Shown: piece after piece, positions 54,636 to 63,068 of the stretch
How positions within the stretch are numbered: position 1 is the first letter of the stretch
How the letters are laid out: every line of letters begins with the position of its first letter
Source: SKHV01 sp963678565
GTDB lineage: Bacteria > Bacteroidota > Bacteroidia > Bacteroidales > Prolixibacteraceae
Assembly (NCBI GenBank): GCA_963678565.1
Contig: OY782875.1
Span: 1,054,001-1,118,000 of the forward strand
Reading direction: 5' to 3'
Length of the DNA stretch: 64,000 bases
Program-made: the position numbers and the translations under genes
The notes under the pieces: generated by a model
Seen by the model: the letters and a program-made list of their open reading frames with translations, nothing else
What the model was told of the DNA's origin: nothing
The model's database searches: none

Positions 54636-55475
54636 TTATGCATTGTAAATGATACGTTCACCACGTTCGTATTCTCCTAAAATTGTAATACTCGAAACAT
54701 TCTTTAATATTTTGTGTATTGCCTTTTCGTAACTGGCAGTATCTTCCCACTCAATATCGGCATGGAAAGAATATTCATCGGGTTTTCCAATAATTGGAAC
54801 TGATTGAATTTTAGTTAAATTGATTTTGCTTTCACTTAAAATATTGAGCACTTTAGCCAACGATCCATGAAAGTGGCCTACTTCGAAACAAATCGATGCT
54901 TTATTGGCTTCACTATTGATCTTACCATGTTTCGACAGAATTAAAAAGCGAGTGTAATTTCGTTTGTTGGTTTCAATGCCTTTGTAAAGGATGTTCAATC
55001 CATATATTTCGGCAGTTCGTTCATTGCCAATCGATGCTACATTCATCAATTTATTTTTGGCTATATTCTTTGCAGCTCCGGCCGTATCAAACGAATCGTC
55101 TAAAGTGATTTCGCCAAAAGTGCTGTAAACAAAGTCGGCTGTTTGTTTTAAGGCGATTGGATGTGAATGAATTTCCTTTATGTCGCTTTTCATTACACCC
55201 GGAAGTGCCATTAAATTCATTTGGATATGCAAATAAGTTTCACCAACGATTTTAAGGTGAAAGTCGCGCATTAAATTGTAGTTTTCGATTAAACTTCCGG
55301 CAATGGCATTTTCAATGGCCATCACTGCATAGTCTACTTCATCGTTGTCGACCATTTGACAAAGCTTACGAAAAGTACGGCACTCAACAATTTGAATGTC
55401 TTTATCTTCGAAGAAATTTTGTGCAGCTGCCTCGTGAAAAGATCCAACTACTCCTTGAATTGCTACTTTTTTCAT
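54636..55475 (-). CDS. pheA: Prephenate dehydratase
   Basis: 279 residues. The catalytic PDT domain (about 1-180) begins VAIQGVVGSFHEAAAQNFF. It has VDYAVMAIENAIAGSL, the SHPIALKQT region, FDTAGAAKNIAKNKLMNVASIGNERTAEIYGL and the NYTRFLIL motif (TRF). The C-terminal ACT domain (about 190-275) has FEVGHFHGSLAKVLNILSESKINLTKIQSVPI, so feedback by phenylalanine is expected. It makes phenylpyruvate. There is no chorismate mutase domain. First gene of the operon; the leader upstream holds a Phe-rich peptide and a terminator (55525-55629). Confidence 0.95.
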   Translation of the reverse strand: MKKVAIQGVVGSFHEAAAQNFFEDKDIQIVECRTFRKLCQMVDNDEVDYAVMAIENAIAGSLIENYNLMRDFHLKIVGETYLHIQMNLMALPGVMKSDIKEIHSHPIALKQTADFVYSTFGEITLDDSFDTAGAAKNIAKNKLMNVASIGNERTAEIYGLNILYKGIETNKRNYTRFLILSKHGKINSEANKASICFEVGHFHGSLAKVLNILSESKINLTKIQSVPIIGKPDEYSFHADIEWEDTASYEKAIHKILKNVSSITILGEYERGERIIYNA

Positions 55476-55524
55476 TTTTTCAATTTATTTATTTCTGCAT
55501 TTGGGAAAATTATAGGCATAAAAA

Positions 55525-55545
55525 AACCCGGTTAGTGCCGGGGTT
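55525..55545 (-). terminator. Attenuator terminator upstream of pheA
   Basis: On the minus strand: arm AACCCcGG (one bulged C), loop CACTAA, arm CCGGGTT, then seven T residues, 30-50 nt before the pheA ATG. A second CCGGG segment (55574-55578) upstream can pair with the 5' arm and act as antiterminator. Confidence 0.85.
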
Positions 55546-55584
55546 CAGTCAATAGGAATTAATTATTACTCCGCCCGGAACAAT

Positions 55585-55629
55585 TCACGTTCTAAATGCA
55601 AAAAACAAATAACTATTTGTTCGAGCCAT
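55585..55629 (-). CDS. pheL: Phe-rich leader peptide of the pheA operon
   Basis: 14 codons from the ATG at 55627-55629 to TGA at 55585-55587: MARTNSYLFFAFRT. Three of five consecutive codons are Phe, TTT throughout. It is followed by alternative pairing segments: TTCCGGG right after the stop, then CCCCGG and CCGGG + T7. When Phe-tRNA is scarce the ribosome would stall on these codons, freeing the antiterminator. The layout is the same as the enterobacterial pheL-pheA attenuator. No published case is cited; the reading is from sequence. Confidence 0.75.
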   Translation of the reverse strand: MARTNSYLFFAFRT

Positions 55630-55910
55630 AATCAATCCTTTATTTATCTTGTTTGAATTCGATTTATTTTTCCAGAAGATCGAATATTTCAAACTTTTTA
55701 ATTTCCAGAGGAACAAAATAACTAAAATAAACACAAATGTGAAAGCATTCTATTAAATAATAAGCAATCGCCGATGGTTATTTTTTACTAAATAGTTATA
55801 AATCTGTTGGTTCAATAATTTTCTGTTTAATAAAAGGTGTTCTCCTCACTTGAATACGAAAAGTAAATTGTAAATTTAATTTAGTGTGTTATGGATAAAG
55901 GTAAAAGCTT
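55630..55910. other. Intergenic region between divergent pheA and PII genes
   Basis: 281 bp, A/T-rich, between the divergent leader peptide and PII gene. It should contain both promoters; no clear TTG-N18-21-TAnnTTTG match is visible, only a TTATTTTG near 55720 on the minus strand with one mismatch. A seven-codon frame starting at 55891 overlaps the PII start by ATGA. Confidence 0.4.
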
Positions 55911-56267
55911 ATGAAAAAGATTGAAGCAATTGTAAGAACATCAAAGTTTGATGCAGTAAAGGAAGCGTTGGAAGATGTCGGGATTGATTTCTTTTCGTAT
56001 TGGGAAATACATGGAATAGGCAAAAGCAGAGAGCGACGTGCTTTTCGCGGTGTGGTTTACGACAATAGTAGTATTGACCGAACGATGATGTCGATTATTG
56101 TTCGCGATAAGAATGTGGATAAAACAGTTCGAGCGATCATTAAAGCTGGTAATACAGGGAAAATTGGCGATGGAAAAGTTTTTGTTTCTGACATCGATGA
56201 AGCTTATCGGATTCGAACCGGGGAAGTAGGTGACGAAGCATTATTCCTAAAAGAGGAAGAGGTGTAA
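55911..56267 (+). CDS. P-II family nitrogen regulator
   Basis: 118 residues. It begins MKKIEAIVRTSKFDAVKEAL and continues with a T-loop region RAFRGVVYDNSS, where Tyr corresponds to the uridylylation Tyr51. B-loop-like KAGNTGKIGDGKVFVSDIDEAYRIRTGEVG follows, binding ATP/ADP and 2-oxoglutarate. No ammonium transporter (amtB) is next to it, so the target is unknown. It may coordinate nitrogen status with the divergent phenylalanine operon, which is only a guess. A short upstream frame (MDKGKSL, ATG at 55891) ends inside its start (ATGA). Confidence 0.9.
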   Translation: MKKIEAIVRTSKFDAVKEALEDVGIDFFSYWEIHGIGKSRERRAFRGVVYDNSSIDRTMMSIIVRDKNVDKTVRAIIKAGNTGKIGDGKVFVSDIDEAYRIRTGEVGDEALFLKEEEV

Positions 56268-56286
56268 GAATCTAAATTTGGAACAG

Positions 56287-56317
56287 AAAAGCTGCTTGGT
56301 GAAAGTGGCTTTTTTTA
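56287..56317 (+). terminator. Terminator after the PII gene
   Basis: An 11-bp stem AAAAGCTGCTT / AAGTGGCTTTT with two wobble pairs and a T-run. Confidence 0.85.
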
Positions 56318-56342
56318 TCTATGGATTTTAGATCAATTAAAA

Positions 56343-56374
56343 TTGAAGGCGCTTAAATCTTTTTTCTATTTTTG
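56343..56374 (+). promoter_or_regulatory. Promoter of leuS
   Basis: TTG at 56343-56345, 21-bp spacer and TATTTTTG at 56367-56374, matching the Bacteroidota consensus, 33 bp upstream of the ATG at 56407. Confidence 0.7.
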
Positions 56375-56406
56375 CATCCGAATTGTTCAACCCGATACAA
56401 ATAACG

Positions 56407-59067
56407 ATGGATTACAAGTTTACAGATTTTGAAAAGAAGTGGCAGAAATACTGGGAGGATAACAAGGTTTTTGCAAGTAGCGATGATTTTTCGAAACCGA
56501 AATATTATTGTCTCGACATGTTTCCTTATCCTTCAGGTGCCGGACTACATGTAGGTCATCCCGAAGGTTATACTGCTACCGACATTATCTGTCGTTACAA
56601 ACGTGCCAAAGGTTTTAATGTATTGCATCCGATGGGATGGGATGCTTTTGGTTTGCCGGCTGAACAATATGCCATTCAAACCGGAACACATCCGGCAATT
56701 ACTACTGAAAAAAATTGCGACAATTTCCGTCGTCAAATTCAATCGCTGGGTTTGAGTTACGATTGGGATCGCGAAATCAATACCACTGATCCTGCTTATT
56801 TTAAATGGACGCAATGGATTTTTATCCGTTTGTACAATACTTGGTTCGACGAAACACAACAAAAAGGTCGTCCGATTGATGAGTTGCCAATTCCTGCCGA
56901 AATAGAGGCAAAAGGTAAAGAAGCGGTAACAAAATATGTGGAAGAAAAACGTTTGGCTTATTACGATAATGCTCAAGTTTGGTGGTGTAAACACTGTAAA
57001 ACAGTTTGTGCCAACGAAGAGGTGTTGAACGATGGATCGCATGAAAAATGTGGAACTAAAGAGGTGGAGCGTCGCTTTTTGAAACAATGGATGTTACGCA
57101 TTCCGCATTATGCAGAGCGATTGTTAAGCGGATTGGACGATTTAAATTGGCCCGAAGGTGTAAAAGACATGCAGCGCAACTGGATTGGGAAATCAACCGG
57201 TGCCGAAGTGGATTTCAAAATCGAAGGGGTCGACAATCAATTGCGAGTGTATACAACTCGTCCTGATACTTTGTTTGGTGCAACTTACATGGTAATTGCT
57301 CCAGAACACGAATTACTCGATCAGATTGTAACTGCTGATCAAGCTGAAAAAGTGGCTGCTTATGTGAATGCCGCTGCCTTGAAAAGCGATTTAGATCGTA
57401 CCGAATTAGCCAAAGAAAAAACAGGTGTATTCACGGGGCGTTATGCCATCAATCCAATTACCGGAAAGCTAGTACCAATTTGGGTCGCCGATTATGTATT
57501 AATGGGCTACGGAACAGGAGCTATTATGGCCGTTCCGGCACACGATACCCGCGACTTTGAATTTGCCAAAGCCTTCGATATTCCTGTGGTTTGTATCCTA
57601 GATCCAAAAGATGCGGATGCTGAATTACGCGAAAAAGTATTGGCTGGAGAGGCTTGTTGGACCGACGATGGTGCTTACATCAATTCAGCCAATGAAGCGG
57701 TTGGGCTCGACCTGAATGGCATGAGCAAAAAAGATGGAATTGAAACCGTAATTGCATGGCTTGAAAAAGAAAACTTAGGAAAAGCTACTATAAATTATAA
57801 AATACGCGACTGGTTATTTAGTCGTCAACGTTATTGGGGCGAACCCTTCCCAATTATTCACTGGGAAGATGGCGAAGTTGAGGCAGTAGCCGATGAAAAC
57901 TTGCCTGTTGAATTGCCAAAAACCGACAAGTACCAACCAAGCGAATCGGGCGAGTCGCCGTTAGCGAACGTTACCGAGTGGTTGGAAGTATGCGATGCCA
58001 ATGGCCGCAAAGGTCGCCGCGAAACCAATACCATGCCTCAGTGGGCTGGTTCGTGTTGGTACTACTTGCGCTACATCGATCCAAAGAACGATGCAGAACC
58101 ATTTAGCAAGGTAAAAGAGAACTATTGGATGCCTGTTGATTTATATGTAGGTGGAGCAGAACACGCAGTGTTGCACTTGTTGTACAGTCGTTTTTGGCAC
58201 AAAGTATTGTTCGACTTAGGGGTAGTTTCAACCGATGAGCCATACAAGCAATTGTACAACCAAGGAATGATTTTGGCCTTCGCTTACGAAACAAAGGCAG
58301 GTTCGAAAGTAACTTCAGACTTGGTAGATGAAAAAGATGGCAAGTACTTTCATACCGAAACCGGTGAAGAGTTACGCCAGATTGTGGCTAAAATGTCGAA
58401 ATCGTTGAAAAATGTGGTGAATCCCGATGATGTAGTTGAACACTACGGAGCCGATTCATTGCGCTTGTACGAAATGTTTATGGGACCTTTAGATGCTACC
58501 AAACCTTGGACCGAAACCGGGGTGAAAGGAGTATTTGGTTTCTTGAAACGTGTATACTATTTCTTTGCCGATGAAACTAAAATTGTTGAAGGCGAAGAGA
58601 AAAAAGAGACTTTGAAAGTGTTGCACCAAACCATTAAAAAGGTGGGGGAAGACATCGAAGATATGAAATTCAATACGGCCATTTCGCAAATGATGATTTT
58701 CTTGAATCATTGTCAGAAAGTGAAAACCGTTACCAAAGAAACAGCCGAAACTTTTGCCAAAGTATTGGCACCATTTGCACCTCACTTGGCTGAAGAGTTG
58801 TGGGCACTTTATGGAAACGAACCAGCCGCTTGTCAGCAGCCTTGGCCTGCAGTAAACGGAAGCTACTTGGTAGAAGCATCGCACGAATATCCTGTTTCGT
58901 TTAATGGTAAAATGCGTTTCAAACTTCCGTTACCCGTAGATATGCCAAAAGCGGAGATTGAAAAAGCAGCCATTGAGCACGAAGCTGCACAAAAATGGAT
59001 CGATGGAAAGCAAATTGTAAAAATTATTGTGGTTCCTAAAAAGATTATCAACATTGTGGTGAAGTAA
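56407..59067 (+). CDS. leuS: Leucyl-tRNA synthetase
   Basis: 886 residues from the ATG at 56407 (MDYKFTDFEKKWQKYW); an upstream in-frame start at 56383 lacks family similarity. Class Ia motifs: PYPSGAGLHVGHPEGY (HIGH equivalent) and KMSKSLKNV (KMSKS). An editing CP1 domain includes TTRPDTLFGATYMVIAPEH and GTGAIMAVPAHDTRDFEFA, with the conserved Asp in AHDTRD. A cysteine pair in CKHCKTVCANEEV may bind zinc, as in bacterial LeuRS. A C-terminal anticodon-binding domain follows. Own promoter and terminator; monocistronic. Confidence 0.97.
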   Translation: MDYKFTDFEKKWQKYWEDNKVFASSDDFSKPKYYCLDMFPYPSGAGLHVGHPEGYTATDIICRYKRAKGFNVLHPMGWDAFGLPAEQYAIQTGTHPAITTEKNCDNFRRQIQSLGLSYDWDREINTTDPAYFKWTQWIFIRLYNTWFDETQQKGRPIDELPIPAEIEAKGKEAVTKYVEEKRLAYYDNAQVWWCKHCKTVCANEEVLNDGSHEKCGTKEVERRFLKQWMLRIPHYAERLLSGLDDLNWPEGVKDMQRNWIGKSTGAEVDFKIEGVDNQLRVYTTRPDTLFGATYMVIAPEHELLDQIVTADQAEKVAAYVNAAALKSDLDRTELAKEKTGVFTGRYAINPITGKLVPIWVADYVLMGYGTGAIMAVPAHDTRDFEFAKAFDIPVVCILDPKDADAELREKVLAGEACWTDDGAYINSANEAVGLDLNGMSKKDGIETVIAWLEKENLGKATINYKIRDWLFSRQRYWGEPFPIIHWEDGEVEAVADENLPVELPKTDKYQPSESGESPLANVTEWLEVCDANGRKGRRETNTMPQWAGSCWYYLRYIDPKNDAEPFSKVKENYWMPVDLYVGGAEHAVLHLLYSRFWHKVLFDLGVVSTDEPYKQLYNQGMILAFAYETKAGSKVTSDLVDEKDGKYFHTETGEELRQIVAKMSKSLKNVVNPDDVVEHYGADSLRLYEMFMGPLDATKPWTETGVKGVFGFLKRVYYFFADETKIVEGEEKKETLKVLHQTIKKVGEDIEDMKFNTAISQMMIFLNHCQKVKTVTKETAETFAKVLAPFAPHLAEELWALYGNEPAACQQPWPAVNGSYLVEASHEYPVSFNGKMRFKLPLPVDMPKAEIEKAAIEHEAAQKWIDGKQIVKIIVVPKKIINIVVK

Positions 59068-59105
59068 AAAAGTACTTCAATTACTTGAAATATATTAATA
59101 TACTT

Positions 59106-59136
59106 AAAAGCATGGGTGAATATCGCTCGTGCTTTT
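59106..59136 (+). terminator. Terminator after leuS
   Basis: A 13-bp stem (AAAAGCATGGGTG / CGCTCGTGCTTTT with wobble pairs), loop AATAT, T-run; 38 bp after the stop. Confidence 0.88.
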
Positions 59137-59529
59137 TTGATATCTGAAAGTCTTTAATCTCATTATCCGTGGACAATGGCTTCCCTGACAAAAAATTGGG
59201 CTTTTGTCGATGAACTTTGCCTTCCCCAAATAAAAAGACGACCGTTGTTCATAGACAATGGGGTATTTTCGGGAAAATTGGGTGTTTTTCTTTTGCTCTT
59301 GCACTGCTTGTCATGATTTGTAATCCTTACTTTTCAGACTTGAGGGAATTTTAAATAGAAGAGACCCTGAATCAAGTTCATGGTGACGACTATTTGTTTT
59401 TGGTGCTGTACCTCTTGGTCCTGAATTAAAAATCAGTGTAGCTAATTTGATTCAGAATCTTCGATTTTTAAAGTTCGATTGAAAACTTTGTGCCTTCGCG
59501 CCTTTGCGAGCAAGTAAAAAATAATCAAT
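59137..59529. other. 393-bp intergenic region with REP-like remnants
   Basis: No convincing gene. It contains two similar GACAATGG segments around 59172 and 59255, a REP-like palindrome at 59364-59388 and a phrase near the end (CCTTCGCGCCTTTGCGAG, about 59494-59511) that I recall as a recurring intergenic motif in Bacteroidota. A 66-codon minus-strand frame (59104-59304) lacks protein-like character. Confidence 0.5.
59364..59388. repeat. REP-like imperfect palindrome
   Basis: ACCCTGAATCAAGTTCATGGTGAC: arms CCTGAA and TTCATGG around TCAAG. It resembles palindromic units of the form CCTGAA-N-TTCAGG-rTGAC scattered in many bacterial genomes. A single copy is in the window. Confidence 0.35.
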
Positions 59530-60486
59530 TTAATTCTTCTTTAGAAGTTGAATAACCGCCTCGTCGAAAATTTCAACTCCCAGCTGATTCATATGGAAGG
59601 GATCGTAAAAGTGCTTGGAATCGTTGAGGTCGACGCGATGATTAAAGTTATGGTAATTTTCATAGCTGCTCATCAAACTATCGAAGCTTTGGTTGGTTGT
59701 GAAAGAATTATAAAATACTTTGGGCGTTGGTGCCTGAATCAAGATATAAGGTATTTCTAAACGCTTTAATAAAGCAAGGCTTCGCTCAAATGCTTTCAAT
59801 TGATTCGAATTTATTTCCCATTGATTGGCTTCATATTGCTTTGGATGGAAATGCAATAATTTTTTTTCAACGTAACCACCCGAAATGTAAGTGTCGTTAT
59901 ATTTCTGGATCGATTCTTTTAAATGTTTGTTTCGATTGAAAACATTTCGATAAGCAGCATAAAGCATGGTGTTAAATAACTTCAAATTTCGTTGCTTTAA
60001 AACTAAGGCAATTAAATTTCCATTAATTTTGTCGGTAGCCAATAAGTCTAAACTTGGTTCGATACCATCGACCGAAAAAACTTCTCCATAAACTGCATAA
60101 ATAACTTTTGAGGGGTTGAGTTGCTCAAGATATTGTCTCAATAAAACTTCCGACTGTAAGGGCGTTTGGTTACTCGAACCCAAATTGAAGGACGAATATC
60201 CGGCTTCCTTGAAAATGCGTGTGTCAAAACCACGATATGCTTGTGACGAACCAATAAACAACAAATCAACATCGTGAATTTGTTCTATTTCTTCCATACG
60301 TGTAAACATGTGTCCACTCGTATTTACATTGCCTAATGAATCGATACCATGTTCGGTTAACTCGTACCATGCATTTTTCTTGATAAACGAATCATAGTCG
60401 ACTTCAACCCAAATAATTACCAAAACCAAGTAAGCAAAGGAAGCCAGTAGTAAAAATTTGAGTGTATTTAAGAGGAACTTCAACAT
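59530..60486 (-). CDS. SGNH hydrolase-like protein, MBOAT partner
   Basis: 318 residues. One N-terminal membrane helix (about 8-27), then an extracytoplasmic domain with block I DLLFIGSSQAYRGFD (Ser at 80-81 as nucleophile candidate), FNLGSSNQTP (block II-like) and the C-terminal D-x-x-H in YDPFHMNQLG. The triad is complete. In many MBOAT operons such a protein transfers or removes the acyl group on the outer side of the membrane (AlgJ/DltD-like role). Last gene of the FkbH-ACP-MaoC-SDR-MBOAT-SGNH unit, 5 bp after the MBOAT. Confidence 0.82.
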   Translation of the reverse strand: MLKFLLNTLKFLLLASFAYLVLVIIWVEVDYDSFIKKNAWYELTEHGIDSLGNVNTSGHMFTRMEEIEQIHDVDLLFIGSSQAYRGFDTRIFKEAGYSSFNLGSSNQTPLQSEVLLRQYLEQLNPSKVIYAVYGEVFSVDGIEPSLDLLATDKINGNLIALVLKQRNLKLFNTMLYAAYRNVFNRNKHLKESIQKYNDTYISGGYVEKKLLHFHPKQYEANQWEINSNQLKAFERSLALLKRLEIPYILIQAPTPKVFYNSFTTNQSFDSLMSSYENYHNFNHRVDLNDSKHFYDPFHMNQLGVEIFDEAVIQLLKKN

Positions 60487-60491
60487 GTTAC

Positions 60492-61952
60492 TTAGAATTT
60501 TAGGTAGACAAATGGACTTTCAATCGTTGGTGAAAACATGCCAATCAAGAATATAATGAAGGCATAAAACAACCAGCGAATGAAACGAGGTTGTTTGGCA
60601 AAAATGTTTTCAATGGCATACAATTTTCCGCGCCCGAACCATTCGAGTAGTAACAAAAGAAGCAATAAGAAGATCTGAACAAATGAATTTCCGCCTGCGG
60701 TGAATTTCTCGAACTCCGAAAGTTTTCCGCTTTGATTCACAAATATTTCTTTGATGTAAAGGAGGGCCTGCTTCAAATTCTCAGATCGAAAAATGATGAA
60801 CGTGAAAGTTACCACTACAAAATTAACCGACATATTGATGAATTGTCGTAAGGTTGGTAGGAGGCGGGTTTTGTCTTCTTTTTTCCGCTTGTTCATCGTT
60901 CCTTTCAGAATCAAGGGAATGAATAACAACCCGTGAATAAATCCAAACACCACATACGTCCAGTTGGCGCCATGCCATAATCCACAAATGGTAAAGTTAA
61001 TGACGATGGCTAAAATCAATCCTGCATTACTCCAGTTTCGGAATGAAATACTTAGCGGGGTAAAAATGTATTCGGTGAGCCAGGCAGTTAACGAAATGTG
61101 CCATTTTCGCCAGAACTCGGCAATGTTTTGGGCAAAGAAGGGGAAATCGAAATTGCGAATTACTTTGAATCCAAGTAAGCGACCGAAACCGATTGCCATA
61201 TCAGAGTAGCCCGAAAAATCGGTATACAATTGTAGTGAATAAAATACTGCTCCAATAATCAATGATCCCGATGAATAACTTGAGTGTTGTTCAAAAATCG
61301 GATTGGTAATTAAAGCAAGATTGTTGGCAATGACTACTTTTTTGAAAAATCCCCAGAGGATTTGTCGCAGTCCGTCGGTGGTTGAAGCGTAATTGAATGC
61401 GCGTCGGGTTTCCAATTGTGGAATGAAATTTCTGCCTAAATCAATTGGGCCTGCCATGATGGTTGGGAAAAAGGCCATGTAATTCAAAAAAGCGATTTCA
61501 TTGGTACAAACTTCAATTTTCCCTTTGTCGACATCGAGTAAATAGCTAATTGCCTTAAAAGTGAAATAGCTGATGCCCAGTGGTAAAATTATTTTCAGCG
61601 TGTTGAAATCTGAAGTAATGTGCAGAGCTCCCAGGAACTGATTCATCGAATCGATAAAGAAATTGTAATACTTAAAGAAGGCAAGTGCGCCCACACCTTC
61701 AACAATACCAAGTGTTAAAAGTAGTCGGCGAAGTTTATCGGACTTTGCATTGGCAATTCCTTTTCCAAGGTAAAAGGTGAGCATCGAAACCCCGATCAAC
61801 AAAAATAAAAATTTCCAATTAACGATTCCGTAGAAAACATAACTCCCAACTAAGAGTACTATATTTTGGAGTTTTAAGCGCTTACTTAAGAACCAATATA
61901 CTGAAAAAAACAGCGTAAAGAAACCGAGGTATGCCAGTGAAGTAAAATCCAT
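60492..61952 (-). CDS. MBOAT family O-acyltransferase (AlgI/DltB-like)
   Basis: 486 residues with about eleven membrane segments. Hallmarks are LPLGISYFTFKAISYLLDV (AlgI/DltB signature), FGRLLGFKVIRNFDFPFFAQNIAEFWRKWHISLTAWLTEYIF and the catalytic His in CGLWHGANWTYVVFG (about residue 325). The family moves acyl groups from a cytosolic donor across the inner membrane to a glycan. The donor here is probably the acyl carrier protein encoded upstream, as in DltB/DltC. Two bp separate it from the SDR gene. Confidence 0.92.
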   Translation of the reverse strand: MDFTSLAYLGFFTLFFSVYWFLSKRLKLQNIVLLVGSYVFYGIVNWKFLFLLIGVSMLTFYLGKGIANAKSDKLRRLLLTLGIVEGVGALAFFKYYNFFIDSMNQFLGALHITSDFNTLKIILPLGISYFTFKAISYLLDVDKGKIEVCTNEIAFLNYMAFFPTIMAGPIDLGRNFIPQLETRRAFNYASTTDGLRQILWGFFKKVVIANNLALITNPIFEQHSSYSSGSLIIGAVFYSLQLYTDFSGYSDMAIGFGRLLGFKVIRNFDFPFFAQNIAEFWRKWHISLTAWLTEYIFTPLSISFRNWSNAGLILAIVINFTICGLWHGANWTYVVFGFIHGLLFIPLILKGTMNKRKKEDKTRLLPTLRQFINMSVNFVVVTFTFIIFRSENLKQALLYIKEIFVNQSGKLSEFEKFTAGGNSFVQIFLLLLLLLLEWFGRGKLYAIENIFAKQPRFIRWLFYAFIIFLIGMFSPTIESPFVYLKF

Positions 61953-61954
61953 GC

Positions 61955-62677
61955 TTATTTTAGGTTGCTTCCAGCGTTCATTAATAAGTCGATGCCGTTG
62001 ATGTGTTGCGAAGCCTGTACCAAAAATTGTACAGATTGAGCTGCTTCTTCTACCGAAAGTATTTTTTTCAATGGATGTTGGTCGATCATTTGTTCCACGA
62101 TTCTTTCATCTACGGCATCGTTCAAATTCGTTAGCATAAACGATGGTGAAACGGTGTTCGACGTAATGTTGAAGCGGATGTTTTCAGTTGCCCACACCTT
62201 TGTTAGTTTCTCGAGATAGGCTTTGCCTGCCACATATTTTGCCAATCCAATTGGTGGATTGTTGGTTAAATAGGCGCTTAAAATGGTAATGATTTTACCA
62301 AATTTCTTCTTGCGGAACATTTTAATGGCTGCCTGAGTGATTTCCACCACCGGAACAATGTTTTTCGAAATGTCGTCGACCAAATCTTCCGTGTCTAATT
62401 TATGAAAATAGGTAGGCGTAACATCACCCGCATAGGCATTGTTGATGAGCACATCAATATCGAACGTTTTCAACTGATCAAGCAATTGCTGTATATCTGT
62501 TTTCTTGCTGAAATTACATTGAATTGAGTTGCAATTGGTATATTTCAATTCAAGTTCGGTGGCTATTTGCTTCGATTTATAATAGGTGAAGTAAACTTTA
62601 TTGGTTGTTTCCTTAGCCAGCAATTCGGTAATGGCCAGCCCTAATCCTGATGCTCCTCCGGTGATTAATATGTTCAT
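61955..62677 (-). CDS. Short-chain dehydrogenase/reductase (FabG-like)
   Basis: 240 residues. NAD(P) loop TGGASGLG (about 6-13), NNAYAGD in place of NNAG, catalytic Ser in TILSAYLTN and YVAGK (YxxxK) near residue 150, C-terminal LLMNAGSNL. It probably reduces a 3-oxoacyl or similar group on the carrier protein. Its ATG overlaps the stop of the MaoC gene (ATGA). The acyl substrate is not known. Confidence 0.88.
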   Translation of the reverse strand: MNILITGGASGLGLAITELLAKETTNKVYFTYYKSKQIATELELKYTNCNSIQCNFSKKTDIQQLLDQLKTFDIDVLINNAYAGDVTPTYFHKLDTEDLVDDISKNIVPVVEITQAAIKMFRKKKFGKIITILSAYLTNNPPIGLAKYVAGKAYLEKLTKVWATENIRFNITSNTVSPSFMLTNLNDAVDERIVEQMIDQHPLKKILSVEEAAQSVQFLVQASQHINGIDLLMNAGSNLK

Positions 62678-63066
62678 GTTAATATTCCTATTTGAAGTTT
62701 TCCTTTAGCAACAATCTTTTTTTCAGTATTGGTGAATTTAAATTTCATCTCTACAGCATTAACCGAATCAAAAACGCCACTTACTTCTGCATCAAGTTGA
62801 AGTTCATCATCAAGAAAAACAGGATGTTTAAACTGAATTTGCTGTGTATGAATGATGACATTCTTCAGGGGTAAGCATTCACCAACGAAATACGAGAGAA
62901 ATCCATTTAAAATATTGCCATGCATTACTTTGTCGCTAAATCCTTGTTTTTGTGCAAAAGCATCATTGGTATGTAATGTGTTGCGATCATTAAAAAGTTG
63001 GATAAAACCTTCATAAACAAAGGATGTTATTTTAAATTGTTCTGTGAATTGCTCTCCTGTTTGCAT
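62674..63066 (-). CDS. MaoC-like (R)-specific hydratase/dehydratase
   Basis: 130 residues from an ATG 3 bp after the ACP stop. An upstream in-frame ATG (63093) would add nine residues and overlap the ACP, so it is less likely. Hotdog fold with the hydratase 2 motif LFNDRNTLHTNDAFA (catalytic Asp and His in D-x-N-x-x-H) and VMHGNILNGFLSYFVGECLP. It hydrates or dehydrates acyl thioesters. With the SDR it forms a reductase/dehydratase pair acting on the carrier protein. Confidence 0.85.
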   Translation of the reverse strand: MQTGEQFTEQFKITSFVYEGFIQLFNDRNTLHTNDAFAQKQGFSDKVMHGNILNGFLSYFVGECLPLKNVIIHTQQIQFKHPVFLDDELQLDAEVSGVFDSVNAVEMKFKFTNTEKKIVAKGKLQIGILT

Positions 63067-63068
63067 TG

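Noticed and set aside
59104..59304. 66-codon minus-strand frame in the leuS downstream gap
   Set aside because: It overlaps the leuS terminator, has no protein-like motif and shares the space with repeat-like sequence.
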